Origin: CADCTB01 sp963768975
GTDB taxonomy: Bacteria > Actinomycetota > Acidimicrobiia > Acidimicrobiales > AC-14
Direction: 5' to 3'
Assembly: GCA_963768975.1 (NCBI GenBank)
Contig: CAVYKB010000020.1
Coordinates: 310,001-374,000 of the forward strand
Length of the DNA stretch: 64,000 nt
The first letter of the stretch is position 1; each line of letters starts with the position of its first letter. A model generated the notes under the pieces. The model searched no databases. It was given only the letters and a program-made list of their open reading frames with translations, and was not told the origin of the DNA. Shown here piece after piece: positions 47,969 through 56,889 of this stretch. The position numbers and the translations under genes are program-made.

Positions 47969-48574
47969 TCAGGCCAGGCGTTCGAGCTTGTCGCCGGCGA
48001 GGAACCAGACCTCGACGCCATCGAGGCAGCCGCGATAGCGGGAGAGCCAGAGGGTCACGAAGTCCCGCTCCTCGCCGAAGACAAGGAACCGACGGTGGGC
48101 GTCGACGGCGTGGCCGACCAGGAGCACGGCCTCGGCGATGGCGGCCCATTTGGCCTCCTGCGGGCCCCGGTCGGCCAGCCACACGACGTCGCCCACGATC
48201 CGCCCGTTGCCCGAGACGAGTTCGAAGGTCTGGGTGACGCCCCCGGGCAGCATCGCCTCCCGGCGCTGGAGGATCGTTCCCCACCGGGTGGAGAGGATGC
48301 GGCGGGCGTGGGCGGGGAAGGTCTGCTGCTCGCTCGCCGGCGCGGCCGCCGGCCGGCGGGGCGCCGCCGTGGCCACTGAGGCGGAGGCCGCGGGGACGAC
48401 CGAGCGGGTGCCGCCGGCCATGTTCCGCACGACGAGGCCCTGGGCCTCGAGCTGCCGGCACGTCTCGGCGATCGCCGACCGCTGGACGCCGAGGGCCTCG
48501 GCCAGCTCGTTGTCGTCCAGCGAGGCGCCCTTGGTCGCCAGGTGCTCGACGATCTTCTCCCCGAGGGTTGACAC
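47969..48574 (-). CDS. Winged-helix regulator-like protein with uncharacterised C-terminal domain
   Basis: 201 residues from GTG 48574. Residues 1-60 form a winged helix (STLGEKIVEHLATKGASLDDNELAEALGVQRSAIAETCRQLEAQGLVVRN). An Ala/Pro linker follows. The C-terminal domain (FPAHARRILSTRWG, QTFELVSGNGRIVGDVVWLADRG, HAVDAHRRFLVFGEERDFVTLWLSRYRG) is reminiscent of proteins with a nuclease-like sheet but I cannot assign it. TACCTT ends exactly 7 bases before the GTG, suggesting a leaderless message. It starts 20 bases after the Vgb-like lipoprotein gene. Confidence 0.65.
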   Translation of the reverse strand: MSTLGEKIVEHLATKGASLDDNELAEALGVQRSAIAETCRQLEAQGLVVRNMAGGTRSVVPAASASVATAAPRRPAAAPASEQQTFPAHARRILSTRWGTILQRREAMLPGGVTQTFELVSGNGRIVGDVVWLADRGPQEAKWAAIAEAVLLVGHAVDAHRRFLVFGEERDFVTLWLSRYRGCLDGVEVWFLAGDKLERLA

Positions 48575-48594
48575 GGGCCAGAAGGTAACGCCGG

Positions 48595-49662
48595 TCAGGC
48601 GCCTCGCACCACGACGAGCCGGTCGTTGCCCGACTCGGCGCCCCAGACCTCGCCGGGCCGGCCGAGGATCTGGCGCACGCTGGCGTTGGCGATGTCGGAG
48701 GGGAAGCTGCGGAACTGCTCGGTCCTCGGGTCGAACATGACCAGGGCGTTGGCGCCGAAGTCGCTGAGCCAAACCCGGTCCTTCTCGTCGACGTAGACCG
48801 CGTAGGCCTGGGGCCGGTTGCCGGGCAGCTTCCACTCCCGCCAGTTCCCGCTGGCGGGGTCGTAGACGCCGACCTGGCCGGCGTTCCACTCGCTCACCCA
48901 GATCTTTCCGGTCGAGTCGGACCAGACGCGGCGTGCGCCCTGGCGGGCGGTCGGCGAGTCGATCGGCGTCGCATCGCCGGTGGTCGTGTCGATCCTGGCG
49001 ATGTGGCTGCCGGCGAGGGAGGCGTAATACACCTCGCCCTTCGGCGAGGCCGTGATGCCGTAGGGCCCGGCGCCCCGAGGGGCGTTGTAGACGTCGACCT
49101 TGCCCGACTGCGGGTCGACCCGGCCGTAGAAGCCCGACTGGCCGGTGAACCAGAGAATCCCGCCGGGACCGAAGGCGGCGGTGTTCATGTTGATGCTGCG
49201 AGTGCCGGCCGGAAGGGCGAACCGCCGGACCTCCTGCGTGCGCCCGTCGACCCGCACGATCGCGTTGAGGCCACCGTCGGTCACCCAGGCCGCGCCGTCG
49301 GGGCCGACGATGACCCCATGGGGGGCGGAGCCGGCGCCGAGCTTCACCGTGGTGACCGCGCCGGTGGCGGGGTCGAGGCGGCCGAGCTCGCCGATGGACT
49401 GGGCGGTGTACCAGACCGATCCGTCGGGCGCCGGCGCCACGTCGTGCGGGCGCGAGCCAGCCGGCACCGGGTAGTACGTCACCTTCGCCTCGGCCGGAGG
49501 GGCCGGCGCCGGCGCCACCGTGGTGGCCGGCACGTCGGCCTCGGTCCTCACCGACGTGGTGGTGGAGGACGCGGGCTGGGCCGCCGGCGCCGGATCATCG
49601 GCGTCGGAGCTGCAGGCGCCGGCCACGAGCGCCAGCGCGAGCAAGGCGGGAAGGCGTCTCAC
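48595..49662 (-). CDS. Virginiamycin B lyase-like beta-propeller lipoprotein
   Basis: 355 residues. Signal with lipobox VAGAC, a Thr/Ala/Pro linker, then seven-bladed propeller repeats (GSRPHDVAPAPDGSVWYTAQSIGELGRLDPATG, GPDGAAWVTDGGLNAIVRVD, PYGITASPKGEVYYASLAGSHIARID, RVWSDSTGKIWVSEWNAGQVGVYD). The fold matches Vgb-type streptogramin lyases and NHL-like sensors; most such genes are not resistance determinants and catalytic residues cannot be confirmed here. GTG overlaps the hydrolase stop (GTGA). Confidence 0.82.
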   Translation of the reverse strand: MRRLPALLALALVAGACSSDADDPAPAAQPASSTTTSVRTEADVPATTVAPAPAPPAEAKVTYYPVPAGSRPHDVAPAPDGSVWYTAQSIGELGRLDPATGAVTTVKLGAGSAPHGVIVGPDGAAWVTDGGLNAIVRVDGRTQEVRRFALPAGTRSINMNTAAFGPGGILWFTGQSGFYGRVDPQSGKVDVYNAPRGAGPYGITASPKGEVYYASLAGSHIARIDTTTGDATPIDSPTARQGARRVWSDSTGKIWVSEWNAGQVGVYDPASGNWREWKLPGNRPQAYAVYVDEKDRVWLSDFGANALVMFDPRTEQFRSFPSDIANASVRQILGRPGEVWGAESGNDRLVVVRGA

Positions 49663-50456
49663 AGCTTCGCCAGGAAGCCGGACACGGCGGCGTTGAACTC
49701 CTCCGCCGCCTCCAGGTTCGACAGGTGGCCGGCGCGGGGGAGGACCGCTAGCTCCGAGCCCCGGATGCGCTCCTGCATGTCACGGGCCACGTCGGGCGGC
49801 GACAGGGCGTCGTCCTCGCCCACGATCACCAGCGCCGGCACCGAGATGGAGCCCAGCTCCTCGGTGGCGTCGGGCCGGTACTTCATGGCCTCCAGCGCCC
49901 CGATGAACCCGGCCGGCGGGTTGGCCATGAGCCGGCGGACCTGCTCGACGAGGTCGAGCCGGGTGGACTTGGTGTGGTCCGACAGCAGGCCGGCGAGGAG
50001 CGTCTCGATCAGCGCCGTCGTCCCGATGCGGGCCACCTGGTCCTGCTGGTCCGTGCGTTTGTCGAACACCAGGGCGGTGTCGGCCGCGGCCCGGGTGTCG
50101 GCGAGGATGAGGGCGCTGACCCGCTCGGCGTACTGGCGCAGGAAGGCGAAGGCCACGTAGCCGCCCATCGAGAGGCCGCCGAGGACGACGCGTTCCAGGC
50201 CGAGGTGGTCGAGGAGGCCGGCGACCAGATCGGCGTAGCCCAGCATGGTGTAGCGGTACATGCTCTCGGGCGCGTCGGACCCGCCGAAGCCGATGAAGTC
50301 GGGCGCGATGACCCGACGGTCGGCCGACAGCGCCCGCACCTGGGGCTGCCACATGCCGGCGTGCAGCGGGAAGGCGTGCAGGAGGACGAGGGCGGGCTCT
50401 CCGGCTCCGGCGTCCAGGTAGTGGATGCGGGCCCCGTCGATCTCGGCGAACGGCAC
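49659..50456 (-). CDS. Alpha/beta-fold hydrolase
   Basis: 265 residues. Oxyanion region LLHAFPLHAGMWQPQ, nucleophile elbow GLSMGGYV (Ser), acid in VIVGEDDALSPP and the late histidine in RAGHLSNLE complete the triad. Resembles 3-oxoadipate enol-lactonase and related esterases; substrate unknown. GTG start; a -10-like TACCGT (50468-50463) ends 6 bases upstream. Followed without a gap by the Vgb-like lipoprotein gene. Confidence 0.9.
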   Translation of the reverse strand: MPFAEIDGARIHYLDAGAGEPALVLLHAFPLHAGMWQPQVRALSADRRVIAPDFIGFGGSDAPESMYRYTMLGYADLVAGLLDHLGLERVVLGGLSMGGYVAFAFLRQYAERVSALILADTRAAADTALVFDKRTDQQDQVARIGTTALIETLLAGLLSDHTKSTRLDLVEQVRRLMANPPAGFIGALEAMKYRPDATEELGSISVPALVIVGEDDALSPPDVARDMQERIRGSELAVLPRAGHLSNLEAAEEFNAAVSGFLAKL

Positions 50457-50497
50457 AGCGCCACGGTACCGTTCGGGAGGGGCAAGGGGAGGACGGC

Positions 50498-51316
50498 ATG
50501 GAGACGAGGGACGACAAGGTGCTGCCGGCGACGCGCGCCCTCTCGGCGTTCATCGTCCCGTTCCTCGTGGTGGCCTTCGTCGTCCTCTACGGCCTCCCGG
50601 CCGACACCGACAAGTGGTTCGCCTGGACCATCAGGCCCACCATGACGCCGATGACGCTGGGGGCGGTCTACCTCGGCGGCGCCTACTTCTTCGTGCGGGC
50701 CTTCCGGGCCACGGCGTGGCACACGGTGAAGTCCGGCTTCGTCGCCGTCGGGACCTTCGCCTCCCTGATGGGCGTGGCCACCATCCTCCATTGGGACCGG
50801 TTCAACCACGACCACGTGGCGTTCTGGCTGTGGGGCGGCCTGTACTTCACGACGCCGCTCCTCGTGTGGGGCGTCTGGGCCGCGAACCGCGCTCGTGACT
50901 CCAGGCCCGGGCCCGAGGACCTCATGCTGCCGCCGGCGGCCCGGACGATCATGGCGGGGACCGGCGTCGTGGCGGTGATCTGCGGCGCGTTCCTGTTCCT
51001 CCTGCCGTCCCAGGCCATCGACGCCTGGCCGTGGACCATCACGCCCCTCACGTCACGGGTGCTCGGCGCCATCTTCATGCTCGGCGTCGCCGGGCTCGGC
51101 GTGCTGGCCGACGCCCGCTGGTCGGCGGCCCGCTTCATGCTGCAGGTTCAGGTGTTCATGCTGTCGCTGATCCTGCTGGCTGCGGTCCGGGCCCGCGACG
51201 AGTTCGACGGCGGGAGCGCCCTGACGTGGCTCCTCCTCGGCGGCTTCGTGTCGGCGGTCGTGTCGGCCGCCGTCCTGTCAGTGGCCATGGACCGGCGCCG
51301 GCGCCTCCTACGCTGA
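50498..51316 (+). CDS. Polytopic membrane protein
   Basis: 272 residues with about eight hydrophobic helices (ALSAFIVPFLVVAFVVLYGL, MTLGAVYLGGAYFFVRAF, GFVAVGTFASLMGVATIL, VAFWLWGGLYFTTPLLVWGVWAAN, IMAGTGVVAVICGAFLFLLP, VLGAIFMLGVAGLGVLAD, MLQVQVFMLSLILLAAV, LLLGGFVSAVVSAAVLSV). Conserved hypothetical in actinomycetes; no catalytic motif seen. GGGGAGGA precedes the ATG. The next gene starts 4 bases downstream. Confidence 0.8.
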   Translation: METRDDKVLPATRALSAFIVPFLVVAFVVLYGLPADTDKWFAWTIRPTMTPMTLGAVYLGGAYFFVRAFRATAWHTVKSGFVAVGTFASLMGVATILHWDRFNHDHVAFWLWGGLYFTTPLLVWGVWAANRARDSRPGPEDLMLPPAARTIMAGTGVVAVICGAFLFLLPSQAIDAWPWTITPLTSRVLGAIFMLGVAGLGVLADARWSAARFMLQVQVFMLSLILLAAVRARDEFDGGSALTWLLLGGFVSAVVSAAVLSVAMDRRRRLLR

Positions 51317-51320
51317 GGGG

Positions 51321-51842
51321 GTGCGACCGGGCCTCATCGTGCTCGTGGGCCTGCCCGGAGCAGGGAAGAGCACCCTGGCCGAGGCCGTGGCCGGCCAGCT
51401 TCCCGGCGCCCGGGTGCTCGACAAGGACAAGGTCCGCCACGCGCTGTTCGACCCCTGTGACTACACCTCGGCCGAGCGAGACGTGGTCTTCGCGGCAATG
51501 CTCGACGCCGCCCGCTACCACCTCGGCCGCGACCGGATCGTGATCTTCGACGGCCTGACTTTCTCCCGCCGCTCGCAGGTGGCGGCCGCGGAGGCCGTCG
51601 CGCACGAGGCCGGTGCGTTCGTCGCCGTTCTCGTGTGCGACGTACCCCTCGAGGTCGCCATCGCCCGGGTCGAGGAGGCGGACGACCATCTGGCCGCCAA
51701 CCGCGACAGCCAGCTCGTGCGGCGGGTGGCGGCGGAGATGGAGGAGCCGGCCGGCGACTACCTCACCCTGGACATGACGTCTGATCCGGGGACGCTTGCG
51801 GCCCAGGCGATGGCCTACGTGGAGGAATTGGCCGCGGAGTAA
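51321..51842 (+). CDS. P-loop kinase (AAA_33/zeta-toxin-like)
   Basis: 173 residues. Walker A GLPGAGKST (residues 10-18), DKDKVRHALFDP, IVIFDGLTFSRRSQ as a Walker B-like strand, and a lid with ARVEEADDHLAANRDSQLVRRV. These small kinases phosphorylate metabolites, nucleosides or, in toxins, UDP-GlcNAc; no antitoxin is adjacent. GTG start with TACGCT 6 bases upstream (51309-51314). Substrate unknown. Confidence 0.82.
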   Translation: MRPGLIVLVGLPGAGKSTLAEAVAGQLPGARVLDKDKVRHALFDPCDYTSAERDVVFAAMLDAARYHLGRDRIVIFDGLTFSRRSQVAAAEAVAHEAGAFVAVLVCDVPLEVAIARVEEADDHLAANRDSQLVRRVAAEMEEPAGDYLTLDMTSDPGTLAAQAMAYVEELAAE

Positions 51843-51859
51843 CGGGGTAGCGTGCCCCG

Positions 51860-52876
51860 ATGGAGTACCGCAGCCTCGGTGGCACAGGTGTGAAGGTCAG
51901 CCACCTCTGCCTCGGCGCCATGATGTTCGGCGCGTGGGGCAACACCGACCACGACGAGTCGGTCCGCATCATCCACGCCGCCCTCGACGCCGGCGTGAAC
52001 TTCCTGGACACCGCCGACGTCTACTCCCACGGTGAGTCCGAGGAGATCGTGGCCAAGGCGCTCAAGGGCCGGCGGGACAACGTGGTCCTGGCCACCAAGT
52101 TCCACGCCAACATGGGCGACGACCCGAACATGCGGGGGAACTCCCGGCGCTGGATCCACCAGGCGTGCGACGCCAGCCTTCGCCGGCTCGGCACTGACTG
52201 GATCGACATCTACCAGGCCCATCGCCACGACCCCGACGTCGACCTCGACGACACGCTGGGCGCGCTCACCGACCTGGTCCACGCCGGCAAGGTCCGCTAC
52301 CTCGGCTCGTCGACGTTCCCGCCGTCGGCCATCGTGGAGGCCCAGTGGGAGGCCGAGCGCCGCAACCGTGAGCGCTTCGTGTGCGAGCAGCCGCCGTACT
52401 CGATCTTCGTCCGCGGCGTGGAGAGCGACGTGCTCCCCACCTGCCAGCGCCACCGCATGGGCGTCATCGCCTGGAGCCCGCTCAACGCCGGCTGGCTGAC
52501 GGGCAAGTACCGCAAGGGCGAGGAGCCGCCGGAGGGGTCGCGCGCCGCACGGGGCCGGATGGCCCGCTTCGACTCGCCCGAGAACGTCCGCAAGCTCGAC
52601 CTGGTGGAGGAGCTCGCCAAAGTGGCGGCCGACGCCGGCGTGTCCCTGACCCACCTGGCCCAGGCGTTCGTGGTCCGCCACCCGGCGGTCACGTCGGCCA
52701 TTCTCGGCCCCCGCACCATGGAGCAGCTCACCGACCTGTTGGCCGGCCAGGACGTCGTCCTCGACGACGCCACGCTCGACCGCATCGACGAGCTGTGCCC
52801 ACCGGGCTCCAACGTGCACCCCGGCGACAGCGGTTGGACCTCGCCGGCGCTGGCGCCGGGAGCGCGACGCCGGTGA
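51860..52876 (+). CDS. Aldo/keto reductase
   Basis: 338 residues, NADPH-dependent TIM barrel. MEYRSLGGTGVKVSHLCLGAM opening, catalytic Asp and Tyr in FLDTADVYSHGESEE, Lys in VLATKFH, His in YQAHRHDPD, and SAILGPRTMEQLTDLL at the NADPH end. Resembles the YajO/Tas group. A -10-like TAGCGT (51848-51853) ends 6 bases before the ATG. The stop overlaps the second NuoF-like gene. Confidence 0.93.
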   Translation: MEYRSLGGTGVKVSHLCLGAMMFGAWGNTDHDESVRIIHAALDAGVNFLDTADVYSHGESEEIVAKALKGRRDNVVLATKFHANMGDDPNMRGNSRRWIHQACDASLRRLGTDWIDIYQAHRHDPDVDLDDTLGALTDLVHAGKVRYLGSSTFPPSAIVEAQWEAERRNRERFVCEQPPYSIFVRGVESDVLPTCQRHRMGVIAWSPLNAGWLTGKYRKGEEPPEGSRAARGRMARFDSPENVRKLDLVEELAKVAADAGVSLTHLAQAFVVRHPAVTSAILGPRTMEQLTDLLAGQDVVLDDATLDRIDELCPPGSNVHPGDSGWTSPALAPGARRR

Positions 52877-54258
52877 TCCAGCCGTACCTGCTTCCGGAAC
52901 AGCCGCTCACGTCGCTGGCGCAGTGGCAGCAGATGGGCGGCGGGAAGGCGTTGGAGATCGCCCGCCGGCTGGGGCCGGCGGACACCATCGAGGAGATCGG
53001 CACCGCCGGCCTGCGGGGCCGCGGCGGCGCCGGCTTCCCGACATCGCGGAAGTGGGCCGGGGTGCGAGGGTCGGCCGGTACCCATCGCTACGTCGTGTGC
53101 AATGCGGCCGAGGGCGAGCCGTCGAGCTTCAAGGACCGGGCGATCATGCGGGCCAACCCGTACCAGGTGCTCGAAGGCCTGACCGTGGCCGCGTTGACGA
53201 TCGGCGCCCGCGAGGCTTACGTCGGCATCAAGCAGAGCTTCCGCACGGAGTTGGAACGCCTGGTCGGCGCCCTGGAGGAGATGGAGGCCGCCGGCCTGGC
53301 CGGCGACGTGCCCATCAACATCGTGGGTGGCCCCGACGAGTACCTCTTCGGCGAGGAGAAGGCGCTGCTGGAGGTCATCGAGGGCAAGCCGCCGCTGCCC
53401 CGCCTGCTCCCGCCCTACGAGCACGGCCTCTTCGCCACCGGGTCGCAGATGGGATGGGAGTCGGTGCCACGGGAGCCCGGCCACGGTCCCGCCCTCGACG
53501 TCTCCAATCCCACGCTGGTCAACAACGTGGAGACGCTGGCCAACGTCCCCCACATCCTCGTGCACGGGGCCGAGTGGTTCCGCTCCATGGGCACCGCCGA
53601 ATCGCCCGGTCACGCGGTGGCCACTGTGGTGGGCGACGTCGTGCACCCGGGTGTGGCCGAGATCGACCTCGGCATGCGGCTTTCGGACCTGATCGACGAA
53701 GTGGGTGGCGGGGCGAAGCCGGGCCGGCGGGTGAAGGCGGTGTTCTCGGGCATCTCCAACCCGGTTGTCACCGCGGCACAACTCGACACGCCGTTGACGT
53801 ATGAGGATATGGCGCGCATCGGCTCGGGCCTCGGCGCAGTCGGCTTCGCCGTCTACGACGACACCGCCTGCATGGTGGAAGTGGCGTTCCAGTACTCACG
53901 GTTCCTCTGGATCGAGTCGTGTGGCCAGTGCCCGCCGTGCAAGCTCGGTACCCAGGAGATCACCCACCGCCTCAACGAGATCGCCGCCTGCCGGGGCTCG
54001 GACACCGACATCGCCGTCATCGGTGGGCGGCTGAAGAACGTCACCGACGGTGCCCGTTGCTTCTTGCCCCAAGAGGAGCAGCATGTCGTGCGCAGCCTGC
54101 TCCGTGCGTTCCCGGAGGAGTTCGCCGCCCACCTCGAGGGCCACTGCCCGAACCCCCGGACCGACCTCATCGCGCCGAAGCTCGTCGACCTCGCCGCCGG
54201 TGTCGCCACGTACGACGAGAAGCACCGGCGCAAGCGACCCGACTGGACGTACGAATAG
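52873..54258 (+). CDS. Second stand-alone NuoF-like NADH-binding iron-sulfur flavoprotein
   Basis: 461 residues, paralog of the protein at 43045-44460. GLRGRGGAGFPTSRKW, NAAEGEPSSFKDR, GPDEYLFGEEKALLEVIEG, NNVETLANVPHI, and the cluster ligands SCGQCPPC and ARCFLPQE are intact. GTG start overlapping the aldo/keto reductase stop (GTGA), so the two are co-translated: an NAD(P)H dehydrogenase module next to an NADPH-dependent reductase. No other Complex I subunit nearby. Confidence 0.88.
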   Translation: MIQPYLLPEQPLTSLAQWQQMGGGKALEIARRLGPADTIEEIGTAGLRGRGGAGFPTSRKWAGVRGSAGTHRYVVCNAAEGEPSSFKDRAIMRANPYQVLEGLTVAALTIGAREAYVGIKQSFRTELERLVGALEEMEAAGLAGDVPINIVGGPDEYLFGEEKALLEVIEGKPPLPRLLPPYEHGLFATGSQMGWESVPREPGHGPALDVSNPTLVNNVETLANVPHILVHGAEWFRSMGTAESPGHAVATVVGDVVHPGVAEIDLGMRLSDLIDEVGGGAKPGRRVKAVFSGISNPVVTAAQLDTPLTYEDMARIGSGLGAVGFAVYDDTACMVEVAFQYSRFLWIESCGQCPPCKLGTQEITHRLNEIAACRGSDTDIAVIGGRLKNVTDGARCFLPQEEQHVVRSLLRAFPEEFAAHLEGHCPNPRTDLIAPKLVDLAAGVATYDEKHRRKRPDWTYE

Positions 54259-54313
54259 GGTTCGCGCTCGGAAGCGGCGAGGTCGTTGCGCGGCGGCCCG
54301 CCGGCGATTTACC

Positions 54314-54946
54314 TCACATTTCCGACCACGCGTCCTCAAGGACACGTAGCAGGACTTCCGGCGGTTGGGCGCCCGACACGCCGAGGCCGCCCATCACGAA
54401 GAACGGCACGCTGGTGATGCCCAAGTCGGCGGCGCGCTGCTCGTCGGCCCGCACCTCGGACGCGTAGGCGCCGGACTCCAGCACGGAGCGAACCTCGGCC
54501 GGGTCGAGGCCGGCGTCGGTGGCCACCGCCATGAGCACGTCGTGGTCGGCGATCACCGCGCCCTTGGTGAACACGGCCCGCAGCAGCTTGTCCTTGAGCT
54601 CCGCCTGCACGCCGCGCTCGGCCGCCAGGTGGAGCAGGCGGTGGGTGTCGAAGGTGTTGCCCGGCTTGGCCTTGTCGAAGCGGAGCACGACGCCGTTGCG
54701 GGCGCCGGCCTCGATCATCGTGTCGATCATGGCGTCGGCCGCGGCCATGGATATGCGGTACTTCGCCATCAGGTGGTCGAGGTAGGCCAGCTCACGAAGG
54801 GCCGGCGCCGCCGGGTCGAGCTCGAAGGACCGGTACCGGACCTCGACCGCCTCCCGATGCTCGAAGCGCGCGAGGGCAAGGTCGAACCCCCGCTTGCCGA
54901 TGAAGCACCACGGGCAGGCGACGTCGGACCAGATCTCGACCCTCAA
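54314..54946 (-). CDS. DsbA-family oxidoreductase (FrnE-like)
   Basis: 210 residues, cytosolic thioredoxin-fold protein with CPWC at the active site (WSDVACPWCFIGK), a helical insertion and the cis-Pro region ITSVPFFVMGG. The FrnE group forms or isomerises disulfides and is linked to stress tolerance. TTG start (RVEIWSDVACPW); CAGAAT ends 7 bases before it. No signal peptide. Confidence 0.9.
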   Translation of the reverse strand: MRVEIWSDVACPWCFIGKRGFDLALARFEHREAVEVRYRSFELDPAAPALRELAYLDHLMAKYRISMAAADAMIDTMIEAGARNGVVLRFDKAKPGNTFDTHRLLHLAAERGVQAELKDKLLRAVFTKGAVIADHDVLMAVATDAGLDPAEVRSVLESGAYASEVRADEQRAADLGITSVPFFVMGGLGVSGAQPPEVLLRVLEDAWSEM

Positions 54947-54983
54947 CGGCTGGATTCTGACCGGCGGGCCGGCCCGCCGGTGA

Positions 54984-55274
54984 TCAGATCTTGGAGGATT
55001 CGGCCTTCTTTGCCGCCTTCTTCTTGCCGGCGGCCTTGGCCTTCTTTGCCGCAGCGGCGGCCTTGCGGTCGGCCTCGCCGGCCGCCCACTCCTTGGTGGT
55101 CTGGTCCTCGATCACCGCGTCCGCCGCCAGGCTCTTGACCGAACGGATGCCGCCCATGGCGGAGGCCTTCGTGTTGTAGGCCTCGCTCGTGGCGACGATC
55201 TGGCCGTTCGTGGAGAGCAGAGAGAAGCGGAACTTCCCAGTGCTGCCCTTCTTGACGACGAACTTGCCCGGCAT
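54984..55274 (-). CDS. YegP-like DUF1508 protein with Lys/Ala-rich tail
   Basis: 96 residues. GKFVVKKGSTGKFRFSLLSTNGQIVATSEAYNTKASAMGGIRSVKSLA is one DUF1508 unit (YegP fold, single copy instead of the usual tandem). The C-terminal third is Lys/Ala-rich (KKAKAAGKKKAAKKAE), like histone-H1-type tails, and may bind nucleic acid. AGGGAGAG lies upstream of ATG 55274. Confidence 0.85.
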   Translation of the reverse strand: MPGKFVVKKGSTGKFRFSLLSTNGQIVATSEAYNTKASAMGGIRSVKSLAADAVIEDQTTKEWAAGEADRKAAAAAKKAKAAGKKKAAKKAESSKI

Positions 55275-55347
55275 CAGCTCTCCCTTGTCGACAATTACGA
55301 ACGCCCCGAAAAGTACCAACCCCGCCGGCTCATGCAGTGGATACCCC

Positions 55348-56889
55348 TTAGCGCCGCTTGCGAAGCAGGCCGAACACGCCGCGCGTCACGGTGTTGATCA
55401 TCGACCGGCCCTCTCGTGATTTGAGGTAGCCGAGCACCACGTTGTCGTCCTTCTTCGACTTCTTCGCCGGCTTGGAGGCTGTCGCCTCGCGCCTCTCCTC
55501 CTCCGCCTGTTCCTCGGCCGCCGCCGCTTCGGCGGCCGCCGCCATGCGGGCACCGAGCTTCTCGCGTGCCGATTCGCGGTCGATCTCGGTGGCGTACTTC
55601 GACCACAGCGAGCTGTCGCGTGCGCCCCGGTCGATGGCCTCGGTGTCGATGGCGGCCATCAGCGATCTGGGCGGGCGCAGGCGGGTCCAGGCGACCGGTG
55701 TGGGCGCACCACGCTCGGAGAGGATGGTGATCATGGCCTCGCCGGTGCCGAGCTGGGTGAGGTCCTCTTCGAGGTCGTAGTCGTCGGTGTTCGGATAGGT
55801 GGTGACCGCGGCCTTGAGCGCCTTGGCGTCGCGGGGTGTGAAGGCCCGCAGCGCGTGCTGCACCCGGTTGCCGAGCTGGGCCAGGATCGCGTCGGGCACG
55901 TCGTCGGGAAGCTGGGTGACGAAGAACACGCCCACGCCCTTGGACCGGATGAGGCGCACCGTCTGGGTGACCTGGTCGAGGAACGCGTCCGATGCGTCGG
56001 CGAAGAGGAGGTGGGCCTCGTCGAAGAAGAAGACCAGCTTGGGCTTGTCGAGGTCCCCCACCTCGGGAAGGTCATGGAACAGCTCGGCCAGCAGCCACAT
56101 GAGGAAGGTGGAGAACATGCGGGGCTTGTCCTGCACGGCGGCCAGCTCCAGGCACGAGATCACGCCCTGGCCCTCGGGCGTCGTGCGCAAGAGGTCGGCC
56201 ACTTCCAGCTCGGGCTCCCCGAAGAAGGCCTCGCCGCCCTGGTCCTCCAGCTCGACGATCTTGCGCAGCAGGACCCCGGCGGTGGCGGAGGAGAGGCCGC
56301 CGATGGCCTTGAGCTCGTCCTTGCCCTCGTCGCTGTCGAGGAACCGCAGGACCTCGCGCAGGTCGGCCAGGTCGAGCAGGGCCAGGTCGTTGTCGTCCGC
56401 GTAGCGGAAGACGAGCGACAGAGAGGACGCCTGCGTCTCGTTGGCGTCCATCACCTTGGCCAGCAACTGGGGCCCGAACTCGGTGATGGTGGAGCGGACG
56501 GGGACGCCGGGGCCGAGCCCGCCGAGGGAGAGGAACGTCACCGGGAAGCCGTTGGGGTTCCACTCGATGCCCAGCTGCCCGGCCCGCCTGGTCACGCCGT
56601 CGCTGGCCTCGCCCGGCCGAAACAGGCCGGAAAGGTCGCCCTTGATGTCGGCGGCGAACACCGGCACCCCCATCGCCGACAGCTGCTCGGCCATCAGCTG
56701 GAGGGTCTTGGTCTTGCCCGTACCGGTGGCGCCGGCGATGAGGCCGTGGCGGTTGCACATGGCCGCCGGCACCTGCACCACCGCCTCGGGGTGCACCTCG
56801 CCGCCCAGCATCGCCCGGCCCAGCTCCAGGGCCTTCCCGTCGGTGGCGTAGGCGGTGGCGATGCGGGTGGCGAATTCCTTGTCCGTCAT
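55348..56889 (-). CDS. HerA-like/DUF853 ATPase
   Basis: 513 residues. Walker A GATGTGKTKT at 53-62, Walker B KLVFFFDEAHLLF around 280, and an arginine-finger-like FVTQLPDDVPDAILAQLGNRVQHALRAFTPRD block typical of DUF853 (YjgR) proteins. A coiled, charged segment (AAAAEAAAAEEQAEEERRE) precedes a short C-terminal tail. Role unknown; related HerA ATPases translocate DNA. -10-like TAGCCT (56903-56898) ends 8 bases before the ATG. Confidence 0.88.
   Translation of the reverse strand: MTDKEFATRIATAYATDGKALELGRAMLGGEVHPEAVVQVPAAMCNRHGLIAGATGTGKTKTLQLMAEQLSAMGVPVFAADIKGDLSGLFRPGEASDGVTRRAGQLGIEWNPNGFPVTFLSLGGLGPGVPVRSTITEFGPQLLAKVMDANETQASSLSLVFRYADDNDLALLDLADLREVLRFLDSDEGKDELKAIGGLSSATAGVLLRKIVELEDQGGEAFFGEPELEVADLLRTTPEGQGVISCLELAAVQDKPRMFSTFLMWLLAELFHDLPEVGDLDKPKLVFFFDEAHLLFADASDAFLDQVTQTVRLIRSKGVGVFFVTQLPDDVPDAILAQLGNRVQHALRAFTPRDAKALKAAVTTYPNTDDYDLEEDLTQLGTGEAMITILSERGAPTPVAWTRLRPPRSLMAAIDTEAIDRGARDSSLWSKYATEIDRESAREKLGARMAAAAEAAAAEEQAEEERREATASKPAKKSKKDDNVVLGYLKSREGRSMINTVTRGVFGLLRKRR

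Noticed and set aside
48595..49662. Streptogramin resistance gene (vgb)
   Set aside because: Lipoprotein signal and general propeller repeats suggest a surface sensor-like protein; lyase catalytic residues cannot be confirmed.
51321..51842. Zeta-type toxin of a toxin-antitoxin pair
   Set aside because: No small antitoxin gene is adjacent; a housekeeping metabolite kinase is as likely.
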